Source: Pseudomonadota bacterium
Lineage (GTDB): Bacteria > Pseudomonadota > Alphaproteobacteria > Rhizobiales > Methylopilaceae
Assembly (NCBI GenBank): GCA_023389135.1
Contig: JAEWEX010000305.1
Coordinates: 1-9,972, forward strand
Length of the DNA stretch: 9,972 nucleotides
Reading direction: 5' to 3'
Position numbers and translations under genes: made by a program. The notes under the pieces were generated by a model. It saw only the letters and a list, made by a program, of their open reading frames with translations, ran no database searches and was not told where the DNA came from. The number at the start of each line of letters is the position of its first letter. The stretch's first letter is position 1. This document shows, one piece after another, positions 1 to 5,624 of this stretch.

Positions 1-43
1 GGGGCGTACCCGGGGGGGTGCGTTTTTTTGGGGGGGGGGGAGG
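1..43. other. Low-complexity G/T homopolymer sequence at the window start
   Basis: The first ~43 bases consist largely of runs of G (7 and 10 long) and a run of 7 T, unlike anything else in the window. This is the usual look of a low-quality contig or read end, so I treat it as a probable assembly or sequencing artefact. The next ~40 bases, up to the stop codon of the membrane-protein gene, look normal and hold no recognisable terminator. Confidence 0.6.
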
Positions 44-85
44 TCAGTTGGCCGCGACGCGGTGAAGCGAATTTGTGAGTGTCCC

Positions 86-574
86 TTAAGACGAGGGCGA
101 TAGATGCGATATCAACGCATGCCACGGTATCTCCGCAACAAGTTGTGCACCGTGCACGCAAATAAAAACGATAGGGACAAGCACCTCTGTCTTATGAAAT
201 GGCTTATACCGCTTTCCATCACCGTCAACGTCGAGAATGCTCCACTCGTCCGTGTAAGGGCTGACCGGAAGACGTTTCTCCAGCGCAGTTATCACTTCGA
301 ACTTAGCAGCGTTGAGGGATTTGTAGCTTACAACGGCCCTAATCCACAGAGCGCAGATCGCAATCCCAGCACACGAGACGGCCCATGTGCCCAAGTGCCC
401 CAAGACGGACTGAGATAGGTACGCCGCGCCACCAATGATCGCGGTGTTTACAGTTAGATAGAAGGAGTTTGCCGACTGGCGGCGCTGGCTGACACGATCA
501 GCCATCTCCACGAGCATCTTATAGATCTCGAATACATTCCTGTCTTGGAAATTGCTTTCTGTTTCCCCGCTCAA
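86..574 (-). CDS. Small three-helix membrane protein, RipA-family/SLATT-like; candidate effector of the TIR-like cassette
   Basis: This 162-residue protein has three predicted membrane helices: about residues 38-57, 62-84 and 129-150. A charged amphipathic segment precedes them (VEMADRVSQRRQ, 22-33) and a cytosolic-looking linker rich in K, E and D (85-128) separates helices 2 and 3. The tight helix hairpin with flanking helices recalls SLATT-type effectors. The VEMADR.S.RRQSANSF and SLNAAKF motifs recall small integral membrane proteins annotated as RipA-family octameric membrane proteins; that likeness is from memory and was not searched. The start codon is TTG, 5 bases after the stop of the upstream TIR-like gene, with AGGA about 10 bases ahead inside that gene, so translation is probably coupled. 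Role inferred from context: a multimeric channel or membrane-damaging effector answering a TIR-made signal. It could instead be a transport or stress protein. Only ~85 bases follow it in the window. Confidence 0.72.
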   Translation of the reverse strand: MSGETESNFQDRNVFEIYKMLVEMADRVSQRRQSANSFYLTVNTAIIGGAAYLSQSVLGHLGTWAVSCAGIAICALWIRAVVSYKSLNAAKFEVITALEKRLPVSPYTDEWSILDVDGDGKRYKPFHKTEVLVPIVFICVHGAQLVAEIPWHALISHLSPSS

Positions 575-579
575 TGCAA

Positions 580-999
580 TTACGTCCTGTTGCCTAAGCG
601 CCAGACAGCGTTGATGATCGATTTTTTACTCCAACCCACAGCCTCAGCGGCTGCCTCAGCTACTACTGAGGACGCTCGCTTCTGCGCCCATGGATCAACC
701 GCCACGATCGGCTTGGCGTACAGTTTCGCCCCATCGATCTCTTTGCCAATCCACTTGCTGTGGTTTGCGTACATGCCTGTTGGTATCACGACCACATGGC
801 TATCGAAAATTCGCTCGTAGATCGCCTGTTGAAGGGCTGCATCGTTTGGTGCGAAATGGATTGGGTTGTCCTTGGGCACCGATGTGTTGAAGAAGTGGAT
901 CGGCTGGCCATCCACCGACCACGCCTCATCAAAAATCCACTCTGCGAGCTTGTCGTAGTGCCCAGAGTAAGACCAAGAATGGCTGATAAAGATGTTCAT
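580..999 (-). CDS. TIR-like protein, MTH538/Thoeris ThsB-type domain
   Basis: This 139-residue protein is essentially a single domain. It opens with the first TIR-like strand (MNIFISHSW), then has an ISHSW..SGHYDKL helix, an SVPKDNPIH loop (40-47), the core strand HVVVIPTGMY (68-77), and a SKWIGKEIDGAKLYAKPIVAV segment (81-101). Glu87 sits where TIR NAD hydrolases and cyclases carry their catalytic glutamate, and Trp83 and the KPI strand also fit. In this family (DUF1863, as in ThsB) the enzyme makes cyclic ADP-ribose-like signals from NAD when phage is sensed; that activity is inferred here. I chose the ATG at 999 because the domain begins at its first residue and GAGG and AAGGGG lie just upstream. 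In-frame ATGs at 1032 and 1068 would add 11 or 23 residues without domain character. It lies 94 bases after the first TIR-like gene and 5 bases before the membrane-protein gene. Confidence 0.8.
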   Translation of the reverse strand: MNIFISHSWSYSGHYDKLAEWIFDEAWSVDGQPIHFFNTSVPKDNPIHFAPNDAALQQAIYERIFDSHVVVIPTGMYANHSKWIGKEIDGAKLYAKPIVAVDPWAQKRASSVVAEAAAEAVGWSKKSIINAVWRLGNRT

Positions 1000-1093
1000 T
1001 ATCCCCTTTTCCTCTAACTTTCGGCCTGGCATTTTAGTCAATCGAACGAGGCAAAATGGAAATTGCAAAAGATAATTTTGGTCTCATTCCACT

Positions 1094-1630
1094 TTACCAA
1101 CGCTTGGGAGGAGCTCCGTTTTTCTTGTAAGCTGATCGTACTCTATCAACCCAGTCTGACAGAGGTTGCTTCCACATATCAGCTTGCAGATCGGGAGGAT
1201 TATCTAGGTCGAATTCGGGCATCGACAGATCCATCGCACCTCTGTCTAGCAGCCCCTCGTCAAGCACGCCAGATTCCCGCCAGATGAGAAGTGGTATTCC
1301 CAATTGGTAGCCCATGGCGGGTTCTATCTGGCAGTATGGACTGCTAAGCCAACAGCCGGAGCGGGGGGCTTCACACTCGCCTAGATCGGAACCTGGTCGG
1401 TCAGAGCCGGCTGCTACGTAGGTTTTCCGAAATGCTAGTGTGATTAGCCCGAAACTGGCAGTCATGAGCCTGCGAATGGCAACAAGAGGAGCATCGATAC
1501 TGTATTGCGAACGTCCGAGGGTCAAGGGACGCAGATCGGAGGAGTATAGATGGCGCTCAACTTTCGAAAGAAATTCCTCTTGACGCCTGAGGAACGGTTT
1601 TGGGCAGCTTAGAAAAACAGGGATATTCAT
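1094..1630 (-). CDS. TIR-like (nucleotide-processing fold) protein, first gene of the cassette
   Basis: This 178-residue protein has an alternating strand-helix pattern. Strand IPVFLSCP (3-10) is followed by an RRQEEF helix, the loop LGRSQYSIDAPLVAIRRLM (38-56), strand GLITLAF (61-67), and WLSSPYCQIEPAMGYQLGIPLLIW (94-117). In that last stretch Glu103 precedes a helix and a buried strand, as the catalytic glutamate does in TIR and deoxyribosyltransferase-like folds. The tail has MPEFDLDNP (137-145) and a final WVDRVRSAY helix. It is unlike the second TIR-like protein in sequence, so this is not a recent duplication. I recall similar proteins with a VFLSCPKP start and an IEPAM motif labelled only TIR-domain or hypothetical. 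The start ATG has GGAG 8 bases upstream. NAD hydrolysis, signal synthesis, or a purely regulatory partner role are all possible. No helix-turn-helix or membrane segment is seen. Confidence 0.68.
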   Translation of the reverse strand: MNIPVFLSCPKPFLRRQEEFLSKVERHLYSSDLRPLTLGRSQYSIDAPLVAIRRLMTASFGLITLAFRKTYVAAGSDRPGSDLGECEAPRSGCWLSSPYCQIEPAMGYQLGIPLLIWRESGVLDEGLLDRGAMDLSMPEFDLDNPPDLQADMWKQPLSDWVDRVRSAYKKNGAPPKRW

Positions 1631-1653
1631 TGAATGTGCTCCGCGTCACCAAC

Positions 1654-1669
1654 GCAATTATTAAATTGC
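1654..1669. promoter_or_regulatory. Perfect 16-bp dyad, candidate operator of the TIR-like cassette
   Basis: GCAATT and AATTGC flank a 4-base spacer (ATTA), giving a perfect 6+6 inverted repeat 24-39 bases upstream of the first TIR-like gene's start and just downstream of a -10-like box. This position suits a repressor site at or near the transcription start. The stem is too AT-rich and misplaced for a terminator. No regulator gene is visible in the window. Confidence 0.4.
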
Positions 1670-1675
1670 ACTATA
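1670..1675 (-). promoter_or_regulatory. Possible -10 box for the TIR-like cassette
   Basis: Read on the minus strand this is TATAGT, 4 of 6 matches to the sigma-70 -10 consensus, in the most AT-rich stretch upstream of the operon and ~40 bases before the start codon. No convincing -35 box lies 16-18 bases further upstream, so the assignment is weak. It abuts the dyad at 1654-1669. Confidence 0.25.
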
Positions 1676-1706
1676 TTTACTGTTCGGTGCCGATAGCATA
1701 AATGCT

Positions 1707-1720
1707 TAGACATCAGTCTA
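1707..1720. repeat. Short inverted repeat upstream of the TIR-like cassette
   Basis: TAGAC and GTCTA are separated by ATCA, a perfect 5+5 dyad. It lies ~77-90 bases upstream of the first TIR-like gene and five bases before the tandem repeat at 1725. It could be a second regulator half-site pair, but a dyad this short may occur by chance. Confidence 0.3.
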
Positions 1721-1724
1721 TCTG

Positions 1725-1752
1725 AATGTGGATCATCTAATGTGGATCATAT
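1725..1752. repeat. Two tandem 14-bp direct repeats
   Basis: The units AATGTGGATCATCT (1725-1738) and AATGTGGATCATAT (1739-1752) abut each other and differ at one base. They lie ~95-122 bases upstream of the TIR-like operon start, spaced a little more than one helical turn apart, as binding sites for an activator or repressor can be. Two copies are too few for an iteron array or a CRISPR. Confidence 0.55.
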
Positions 1753-2132
1753 ATTGCGTATTTGCCCAGGACCTTATTCCTGGTCGCATTCGTCCTCGAC
1801 GTAAATCCAAACATGTCGATTGGTTCAAGCCATTTTTCGTGCTCATTTTCGGACAATTAGCAGCATAGAAATCGAGAGTCTATTGCGCAAGCGCAAGGGG
1901 CATCGCTTCGAGTGCCGTTCCAGTTGTGCTTGAGGTGCCCCCAATTATTCGGTGTGAAGAGTGCCATCGGCATGGACCGAGGCAGTTTTCATTTATCGTC
2001 GGGAAGTGCGCCCATGAACATATATGGTGCACAAATCTGAAATCTAATGGCTTCGGATGAACTTCAGCCTTCCATCCGCTGGCCAACAAGAGCCACCATC
2101 TCCCTTCACCACGCCATACGCCCCCACTCATA
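1753..2132. other. Gene-free spacer between the accessory cassette and phaC
   Basis: About 380 bases lie here without a gene I can support. Base composition is mixed and lower in GC than the core genes. Open stretches exist on both strands (for example a plus-strand frame around 1890-2055 that includes a CxxC pair), but they lack a credible start codon with a ribosome site and match no family I recognise. They may be decayed remnants of a mobile-element end. From ~2095 the plus strand becomes pyrimidine-rich and leads into the C-run array at 2133. No tRNA, insertion-sequence terminal repeat or integrase fragment was recognised. Confidence 0.45.
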
Positions 2133-2157
2133 CCCGCCCCCCTCCCAACCCGCCCCC
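2133..2157 (-). other. G-run array (potential G-quadruplex) directly downstream of the phaC stop
   Basis: On the minus strand, the sense strand of phaC, five G-runs of 5, 3, 3, 6 and 3 follow one another with loops of only 1, 2, 1 and 1 bases. The first G of the array is the last base of the phaC TAG stop codon. This satisfies the usual four-tract G-quadruplex pattern with very short loops, which favour stable parallel folds. In RNA it would form the start of the phaC 3' untranslated region. No U-tract terminator is seen nearby, so this structure may mark the transcript end or protect it; that function is inference. Confidence 0.5.
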
Positions 2158-3977
2158 TACGACGGCACCCGCACATAGCTCCCCGGCGCATCCTCAATCG
2201 CGCGGTAGCGGCCGCCGCCGGGTTTGCGGGGCTTGACCTGGCGGTCGTCGAGCTTTTCCAGCCAGTCGCGCCAGTCGGGCCACCATGAGCCCGGATGCTC
2301 GCGCGCCTTGCCGAGCCATTTGTCGTAGTCGCCTTTGGGCGCCGGGCCGGTCCAGTGCATGTACTTGTTCCTGGCCGGCGGGTTGACCACGCCGGCGATG
2401 TGGCCGGAGGCGGCCAGCACGAAGCGCGCCGGACCGCCGAACAGGCCCGCGCCGATGAAGGCCGATTTCGGCGGCGCGATGTGGTCCTCCCGCGTGGCGA
2501 GGCTGTAGGTCGGGATCGTGACCTTCGACAGGTCGAGCCGCACGCCGCCGACCTCCATCTCGCCCCTTGACAGGCGGTTCTCCAGGTAGCAGTTGCGCAG
2601 GTAGAAGGCGTGGTTCGCCGCCGGCATGCGCGTGGAATCGGAGTTCCAGTGCAGGAGGTCGAAGGGCTGCGGCTCCTTGCCCTTGAGGTAGTTGGAGATG
2701 ACGTAGGGCCAGATCAGGTCGTTGGGGCGCAGCATGTTGAAGGCGCTGGCCATGCTCTTGCCCTCCAGGTAGCCGGCCTCCTTCATCTTGCGTTCCAGGG
2801 CGGCGAGCTGCTCCTCGTCCACGAACACCTGCAGGTCGCCGGCATGGGTGAAGTCGACCTGGGTGGTGAGGAACGTGCCGCTGGCGGCGCGCCGGTCGCC
2901 GGTCGCCGCCATCCAGGCCAGCGTCACGGCCAGCAGCGTGCCGCCGACGCAGTAGCCGACCAGGTCGGCCTCCTCGGTGCGGGTCGCCTTCAGCGCGACC
3001 TCCAGCGCCTTGAGGATGCCGTCCTTCATGTAGTCCTCGAAGGACTTCATGGCGTGGCGCGCGTCCGGGTTGACCCAGGAGATGACGAAGGTGGTGAGCC
3101 CGCGGTCGACGCACCACTTGATGAACGACTTCTCCGGCGTCAGGTCGAGCACATAGAACTTGTTGATCCAGGGCGGCACGATCAGCACCGGGCGCCGCCG
3201 CACCGTGGGCGTCGCGGGCGCGTACTGGATGAGCTGGATCAGCTCGTTCTGGAAGATCACCTTGCCGGGCGTGGTGGCCAGGTTGACGCCGACCTCGAAC
3301 CGGGTGCGGTCGGACTGGCGGATGCGAACGTCGCCCTTGCCGGCGGTGATGTCCTCCGCCAGCATCCGCATGCCGCGCACGAGGTTCTCGCCCTTCTCGG
3401 CCACGGTCTCGCGCAGCAGCTCGGGATTGGTCAGGACGAAGTTGGAAGGCGCGATGGCGCCGGAGATCTGGCGCACGTAGAAATCCGCCTTGTGGCGGGT
3501 GCGCTCGTCGAGGCCGTCGGCCTCATTCACCATCTTCTCCGCCCAGCGGCTGGTGTGAAGGTAGGCCTGCCGGAGGAAGTCGAAGAACGGGTTGTCGGAC
3601 CATTCGCGGTCCTTGAAGCGGCCGTCGCGCGGGTCGGCCGCGACCATCGGCTCGACCTCCTCGCCGTTCATGCGCCGCAGCGTGCGGGCCCACAGGTCGA
3701 GATAGCCCGACATCAGCGACGACTGCGCCTCGACCGCGCGGCCGGGATCGGCCAGCCATTTTTCCGCGACATGGCCGAGCGTCTTGACCATGTCGGCCAC
3801 CTGCTCGGACATCTCCGGCTTGATCTCGCCGGTCTCGCGCGGCCGCATGTAGGCCGCCAGCGCCTTGCCGCTCTCCTCCACCAGCTTCGCCATGTTCTGC
3901 GCGAAGGCGTCGAAATCCGGGCCCTGTCCCGGACCGTGCTCGCTGCCCGCGCCGATCTTTTCGTCGGCCACGCTCAT
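2157..3977 (-). CDS. phaC: Class I poly(3-hydroxyalkanoate) synthase PhaC
   Basis: It polymerises 3-hydroxyacyl-CoA, mainly (R)-3-hydroxybutyryl-CoA, into storage polyester at the granule surface, releasing CoA. From the chosen start it has 606 residues, normal for single-subunit class I enzymes. The N-terminal half carries the synthase domain with [20 protein letters not shown] (~115-134), followed by an alpha/beta-hydrolase core with [12 protein letters not shown] (~268-279). The lipase-like box is GYCVGG with nucleophile Cys343. Asp498 (REDHIAP) and His526 (SGHIAGV) complete the triad. The ATG at 3977 has GGGAGGGG upstream, close to the codon; an in-frame ATG at 3995 (612 residues) has GAGGG and is an equal alternative. 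No phaA, phaB, phasin or phaR neighbour is present in the window, so its precursors come from elsewhere. It is transcribed divergently from the lipoprotein gene, and its stop touches a G-run array and the composition change. Confidence 0.96.
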   Translation of the reverse strand: MSVADEKIGAGSEHGPGQGPDFDAFAQNMAKLVEESGKALAAYMRPRETGEIKPEMSEQVADMVKTLGHVAEKWLADPGRAVEAQSSLMSGYLDLWARTLRRMNGEEVEPMVAADPRDGRFKDREWSDNPFFDFLRQAYLHTSRWAEKMVNEADGLDERTRHKADFYVRQISGAIAPSNFVLTNPELLRETVAEKGENLVRGMRMLAEDITAGKGDVRIRQSDRTRFEVGVNLATTPGKVIFQNELIQLIQYAPATPTVRRRPVLIVPPWINKFYVLDLTPEKSFIKWCVDRGLTTFVISWVNPDARHAMKSFEDYMKDGILKALEVALKATRTEEADLVGYCVGGTLLAVTLAWMAATGDRRAASGTFLTTQVDFTHAGDLQVFVDEEQLAALERKMKEAGYLEGKSMASAFNMLRPNDLIWPYVISNYLKGKEPQPFDLLHWNSDSTRMPAANHAFYLRNCYLENRLSRGEMEVGGVRLDLSKVTIPTYSLATREDHIAPPKSAFIGAGLFGGPARFVLAASGHIAGVVNPPARNKYMHWTGPAPKGDYDKWLGKAREHPGSWWPDWRDWLEKLDDRQVKPRKPGGGRYRAIEDAPGSYVRVPS

Positions 3978-4060
3978 TTCCCCTCCCGAGGACATGTCCC
4001 TCGGCTGACCCGATCATAGTCTGATATGCTTCGTCGATGACATGGTGTGATTCAGGCCAA
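3978..4060. promoter_or_regulatory. Divergent intergenic region between phaC and the small lipoprotein gene
   Basis: These 83 bases must serve both genes unless they are read from further away. On the phaC strand a TATGAT hexamer (plus-strand 4013-4018) matches the -10 consensus at 5 of 6 positions and lies ~35 bases before the phaC start. No clear -35 partner is seen, so this is a weak call. The GGGAGGGG purine tract at 3980-3987 is the likely phaC ribosome site. Confidence 0.3.
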
Positions 4061-4282
4061 ATGCGACCTTTCACCGGACCGATTTTTTCCGCCGCGGCGG
4101 CCCTGCTCGTGGCGGGCTGCGTCAGCAACGTCAACGACGCCGTGCCGCCGCCGGGGCCGGAGCCGATCGCCTATCCGACGCTGGCGACGCCGCGCCAGCC
4201 GGCCCGGCCCGCGCCCCTGACCGAGGACCAGCGCCGCGCCGTGGAGGCCGACCTCCGGCGCCGCGCCGTGACGTCCCGCTGA
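4061..4282 (+). CDS. Small putative lipoprotein of unknown function
   Basis: This 73-residue protein begins with a type II signal sequence: Arg2, a hydrophobic core of Ala and Leu, and the lipobox LVAGC with Cys20 as the predicted lipidated residue. The mature part is about 54 residues. It is Pro/Ala-rich and apparently disordered (PPPGPEPIAYPTLATPRQPARPAP), and ends in a short charged helix (EDQRRAVEADLRRRAV). I recognise no family. Many alphaproteobacteria carry such tiny outer-membrane or periplasmic lipoproteins near metabolic genes. The ATG at 4061 places the signal peptide at the very N-terminus; an in-frame ATG at 4037 would add eight residues. Both have weak ribosome sites. It diverges from phaC and lies 100 bases before the aminotransferase gene on the same strand. 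Confidence 0.65.
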   Translation: MRPFTGPIFSAAAALLVAGCVSNVNDAVPPPGPEPIAYPTLATPRQPARPAPLTEDQRRAVEADLRRRAVTSR

Positions 4283-4295
4283 TCCCTGTGGGATC
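4281..4295 (+). other. Small perfect hairpin overlapping the lipoprotein stop codon
   Basis: GATCCC and GGGATC flank TGT, giving a 6-bp stem with a 3-base loop that starts within the lipoprotein's TGA stop. No T-run follows, so it is not a classical terminator. It may only protect the mRNA end, or be chance. Confidence 0.3.
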
Positions 4296-4382
4296 GCGCC
4301 GCCGTTGGTGCTAAAGAGCCGGCCACCGGGCGGGGGGCCTCGCCTGAGCCATGATTTGACCCGGGCGCCGGAGGACGCCGCC

Positions 4383-5600
4383 ATGACCGAGTTTCATTCG
4401 ATCCGCAGACTGCCGCCCTACGTCTTCGAAGAGGTGAACAGGGTCAAGGCCGCCGCCCGGCGCGCCGGGGTCGACATCGTCGATCTCGGCATGGGCAATC
4501 CCGACCTGCCGACGCCCGAGCACATCACCCAGAAGCTGATCGAGACCGCCACCAAGCCGCGCACCAACCGCTATTCGGCGTCCAAGGGCGTGCCGGGCCT
4601 CCGTCGCGCGCAGGCGGCCTATTACGAGCGCCGCTTCGGCGTGAAGCTCGATCCGGAGACGCAGGTGGTGGCGACGCTGGGCTCCAAGGAGGGCTTCGCC
4701 AACATGGCGCAGGCCATCACCGCGCCGGGCGACGTGGTGCTGGTGCCCAATCCGAGCTACCCGATCCACGCCTTCGGCTTCCTGATGGCGGGCGGCGTGG
4801 TGCGCAACGTGCCGGCGACGCCGGGGCCGGAGTTCTTCCACGCGCTGGAGCGGGCGGTGATCCACTCGATCCCCAAGCCCATCGCCGTGATCCTGTGCTA
4901 CCCGTCCAACCCCACGGCGGAGACCGCCGACCTCGACTTCTATGCGGACGTGGTGCGCTTCGCGAAGAGGCACGAACTGATCGTGCTGTCGGATCTCGCC
5001 TATTCCGAGGTCTATTTCGAGGGCGAGCCGCCCCCCTCCGTGCTGCAGGTTCCGGGCGCCATCGATGTCGCGGTCGAGTTCACCTCGCTGTCCAAGACGT
5101 TCTCCATGCCGGGCTGGCGCGTGGGATTCGCGGTCGGCAATGCGCGGCTGATCTCGGCGCTGGCGCGCATCAAGTCCTATCTGGACTACGGCGCCTTCAC
5201 GCCGATCCAGGTCGCGGCCTCCGCGGCGCTCAACGGCCCGCAGGACTGCATCGGCGAGATGCGCGACGTCTACCGCCGCCGCCGCGACGCCATGGTGGAG
5301 AGTTTTGGCCGCGCCGGGTGGGACATACCGGCGCCGAAGGCCTCCATGTTCGCGTGGGCGCCGCTGCCGGAAAAATTCCGCGGCATGGGCTCGGTGGAGT
5401 TTTCCAAGCTGCTGATCGAGAAGGCGGAGGTGGCGGTCGCCCCTGGCGTCGGCTTCGGCGAGCATGGCGACCAGTATGTGCGCATCGCGCTGGTGGAGAA
5501 CGAGCACCGCATCCGCCAGGCCGCGCGCAACATCCGCCGCTTCCTTGAAACCGCCGACCGGACGTTGCACAACGTGGTTCCTCTCGCCGCCTCGTCCTGA
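4383..5600 (+). CDS. PLP-dependent class I/II aminotransferase, AlaC/LL-diaminopimelate aminotransferase-like
   Basis: A fold-type I aminotransferase of 405 residues. Visible landmarks are GMGNPDLPTP near the N-terminus (36-45), NRYSASKGVPGLR (62-74), LGSKEGF (99-105), the PSNPT motif with Asn176, Asp204 and Tyr207 (SDLAYSEVY) that hold the cofactor, the Schiff-base lysine in SLSKTF (Lys238), and the substrate-carboxylate arginine in YVRIAL (Arg367). This subgroup is variously annotated as LL-diaminopimelate aminotransferase or as the alanine-forming glutamate-pyruvate enzyme AlaC. Sequence alone does not settle which, so I give no symbol. The start at 4383 has GGAGG eight bases upstream; an in-frame upstream ATG at 4305 gives only a low-complexity extension. 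It precedes hom by 24 bases and probably leads an operon, consistent with a role in aspartate- or pyruvate-family amino acids. Confidence 0.92.
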   Translation: MTEFHSIRRLPPYVFEEVNRVKAAARRAGVDIVDLGMGNPDLPTPEHITQKLIETATKPRTNRYSASKGVPGLRRAQAAYYERRFGVKLDPETQVVATLGSKEGFANMAQAITAPGDVVLVPNPSYPIHAFGFLMAGGVVRNVPATPGPEFFHALERAVIHSIPKPIAVILCYPSNPTAETADLDFYADVVRFAKRHELIVLSDLAYSEVYFEGEPPPSVLQVPGAIDVAVEFTSLSKTFSMPGWRVGFAVGNARLISALARIKSYLDYGAFTPIQVAASAALNGPQDCIGEMRDVYRRRRDAMVESFGRAGWDIPAPKASMFAWAPLPEKFRGMGSVEFSKLLIEKAEVAVAPGVGFGEHGDQYVRIALVENEHRIRQAARNIRRFLETADRTLHNVVPLAASS

Positions 5601-5624
5601 GCGGCGCCAGCCTCGGGAACGTGC

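Noticed and set aside
104..1287. Several plus-strand frames of 65-104 codons opposite the TIR-like cassette
   Set aside because: They are antisense to better-supported genes with recognisable folds and have no motifs or ribosome sites of their own.
86..1630. Calling the cassette a standard Thoeris system
   Set aside because: A ThsB-type TIR domain is present, but no SIR2-SLOG, macro-domain or caspase ThsA is visible and the membrane protein lacks a macro domain, so only a Thoeris-like analogy is justified.
1725..1752. The tandem repeat as a CRISPR or an iteron origin
   Set aside because: Only two directly abutting 14-bp units exist, without spacers, and no cas or replication gene is nearby.
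1880..2197. A 105-codon minus-strand frame spanning the spacer and the phaC end
   Set aside because: Its N-terminal third is an out-of-frame reading of phaC and of the G-run array; the rest shows no family likeness and there is no convincing ribosome site. A plus-strand open stretch with a CxxC pair at ~1890-2055 was rejected for the same reasons.
2610..4019. A 469-codon plus-strand frame opposite phaC
   Set aside because: It is a shadow of phaC; the composition (Val, Gly, Arg, His, Leu) and lack of motifs indicate a GC-driven artefact.
4281..4295. The 6-bp hairpin after the lipoprotein gene as an intrinsic terminator
   Set aside because: The stem is short, has a 3-base loop and is not followed by a T-run.
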